Shown here in pieces: positions 62,593 through 64,000 of a stretch of DNA of 64,000 bases. Position 1 is the first letter of the stretch; each line of letters opens with the position of its first letter. The DNA is from Chrysomallon squamiferum (Eukaryota > Mollusca > Gastropoda > Neomphalida > Peltospiridae): NCBI GenBank assembly GCA_012295275.1, contig CM022677.1, positions 11,305,941 through 11,369,940 of the forward strand. Direction: 5' to 3'. A program made the position numbers and the translations under genes. The notes under the pieces are model-generated. The model saw only the letters and a list, made by a program, of their open reading frames with translations, was not told the origin of the DNA and did no database searches.

Positions 62593-63300
62593 CCCTTGAG
62601 AGGTGGGCTCAGGTTTGTATTGTTTTTTAATTAATAAGTACTAACATACAACCAAAATACTAACAATTAACATGAATACTAACCATTAACCAGGTAGTAA
62701 ACGTTATATAGAGACACACACATACATCCATACAGACACATACGAATATCCATACAGACAGAACACACACAGAACTACACTAACATATATACAAACATAT
62801 ATACACTCACACACAGAAACATATTAACATTTAACAAATACTAACCTTAACCAATTAGTTACAATTACTAATAATTACCACATACTTATCTGAATACGTG
62901 TATAAACACAAACACACACACACACATCAACACACACACACATCACACACACACATTAAAACAAATTCTAACCATTAACCAAATACTAAAATTTTTTTAA
63001 ATTAACAAAATAGTAACCATTAACCAAATACTAATGTTTAACAAATACTAACCATTAAGAAAATATTAACAATTAACCAAATACTAACATTTAACAAATA
63101 CTAACCATTAACAAAATACTAACAATTAACCAAATACTAACATTTAACAAATACTAACCATTAACAAAATACTAACCATTAACCAAATACTAATTTTTAA
63201 CAAATACTAACCATTAAGCAAATACTAACATTTAACAAATAGTAACTATTAACAAAATACTAACCATTAACCAAATACTAACATTTAACAAATACTAACC
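62593..63300. repeat. mirror of 59411-60190: CA tracts and TAACCATTAACCAAATACTA array
   Basis: The array proper lies at 62960-63300. Unit number differs slightly from the left arm. Confidence 0.9.
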
Positions 63301-63740
63301 ATTACTAACATCCCCTACGTGTACTGAACCTCACCGTGGTGTAGGGGTGGCAACATTTCCAAAGGGAATGGCTAATTAGTACATTAATATAACATTTAAT
63401 TGGTTAGAGAGATAGACAGATTGTTAGATTATGATAAATAGATTTACCTACATAGGGTATTGCTATTTTTTCTAATTTTGAATACAGTGCTATTGCTTTG
63501 AAAGCCCTTTCTATATACAGACAGACAGACAGACCAACAGAGTATAGACAGAAGTGTATGTACTTAAGAATAAGTTATGACATATAAATATTTCACTCTG
63601 GCTTTCTTACTCTCTGTGTCACTCCCCAGATTACTCTAATTAGATGGATTATTTCATTTTACCAGATATTAATTGATAATTAAGTATGACAGGTTCTGTG
63701 ATTAATGTGCTCTTTAACACAAACTGTTACAGACATCTTT
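63298..63740 (+). repeat. shared module M, copy 5
   Basis: Starts ACTAACATCCCCTACGTGTA and ends TTAACACAAACTGTTACAGA. It is the mirror of copy 4. Confidence 0.88.
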
Positions 63741-64000
63741 TTATCTTATCATATTTACTTCTTATCAATAGATGAATGACTATGTTTTCAGTGTAGATTT
63801 CCAGATTAATGTTCTCTTCATAAACAATACCAGAAATCTCTAGTCTCTCATTAACAATTTATTGGTACCTCCAGTCATGCCTCCCTCCTAACTCCATATA
63901 TTCCTCATTTATATTCCACAGTTTATATATTACGCCAAATTCCATTGATATATCACTCAATCCATGGGCCTACAATGAGGACCTTATTTGTTAACAATTG
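63741..64000. repeat. outer palindrome arm, continues past window
   Basis: Reverse complement of about 58720-58985, and similar (inverted) to 48430-48720. Confidence 0.88.

Larger units (their letters stand above)
58690..64000. repeat. large palindrome around the RING cassettes
   Basis: 58690-61300 is the reverse complement of 61501-64000 with few differences. TTGTTAACAAATAAGGTCC near 58720 is mirrored at the window end. The arms extend beyond the window on the right. The 200 N gap lies exactly at the centre. Confidence 0.92.

Overview
This 64 kb window reads as very AT-rich nuclear DNA from an invertebrate animal. Supporting signs are splice-site-flanked short exons, large amounts of microsatellite ((AG)n, (CA)n, (ATT)n, degenerate GATA/GACA) and TTAGGG-like interstitial repeats. 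There are no bacterial-style operons, ribosome binding sites or terminators. A mollusc or another lophotrochozoan is my best guess, from the general texture and one EB-module-like fragment; this is weak inference. Two 200-base runs of N (15238-15437, 61301-61500) are assembly gaps. Many long open frames here are only microsatellites read as protein. The real coding evidence is in short exons and in a few repeated cassettes, most of them broken.

Layout. 1-8.5 kb: AT-rich, little coding, with a degenerate tandem array at 6.0-7.7 kb. 8.6-15.1 kb: a plus-strand candidate gene region. It has a promoter/first-exon-like segment (8.67-8.81 kb, two further copies at 46.9 and 54.0 kb), an exon at 10.36-10.74 kb, an exon at 12.17 kb, and three exons at 14.5-15.1 kb that keep one frame across two introns. 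15.4-17.0 kb: a decayed island of unknown origin with a broken acidic ORF, five TGACGTCA sites, a 95-base inverted repeat and an intact 44-codon ORF. 17.3-18.4 kb: two minus-strand exons of an unidentified gene.

20.2-46.1 kb: a cascade of direct and inverted segmental duplications. One unit at 20.2-23.6 kb (plus) recurs inverted at 28.8-34.7 kb and again in plus orientation at 34.75-39 kb. A second, overlapping palindrome pairs 37.6-41.7 kb with 42.3-46.1 kb. Each unit carries a PHD-like zinc-finger cassette. The 20-39 kb units also carry a 72-codon exon, intact only at 21.5 kb, plus minisatellites and (AG)n tracts. 46.3-54.3 kb: further direct duplications and a tandemly duplicated minus-strand gene whose exon is built of 39-base acidic repeats. 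55.9-59 kb: GATA/GACA-rich DNA that partly duplicates 47.5-48.8 kb.

58.7-64.0 kb: a near-perfect palindrome around the second gap. Each arm carries an apparently intronless gene with 114-base repeats, a RING-HC finger that looks Topors-like by spacing, and a hydrophobic tail built of heptads, followed by a second small ORF. The flanking sequence of the RING cassette (TTAGTATTTGGTTAA array plus a roughly 450-base module) is the same as that flanking the PHD cassettes. So two different zinc-finger cargos sit in one repeated framework. This shared-framework, exchanged-cargo arrangement is the best candidate for an undescribed mobile system in the window, but no transposase, integrase or reverse transcriptase was found, so mobility is inference.
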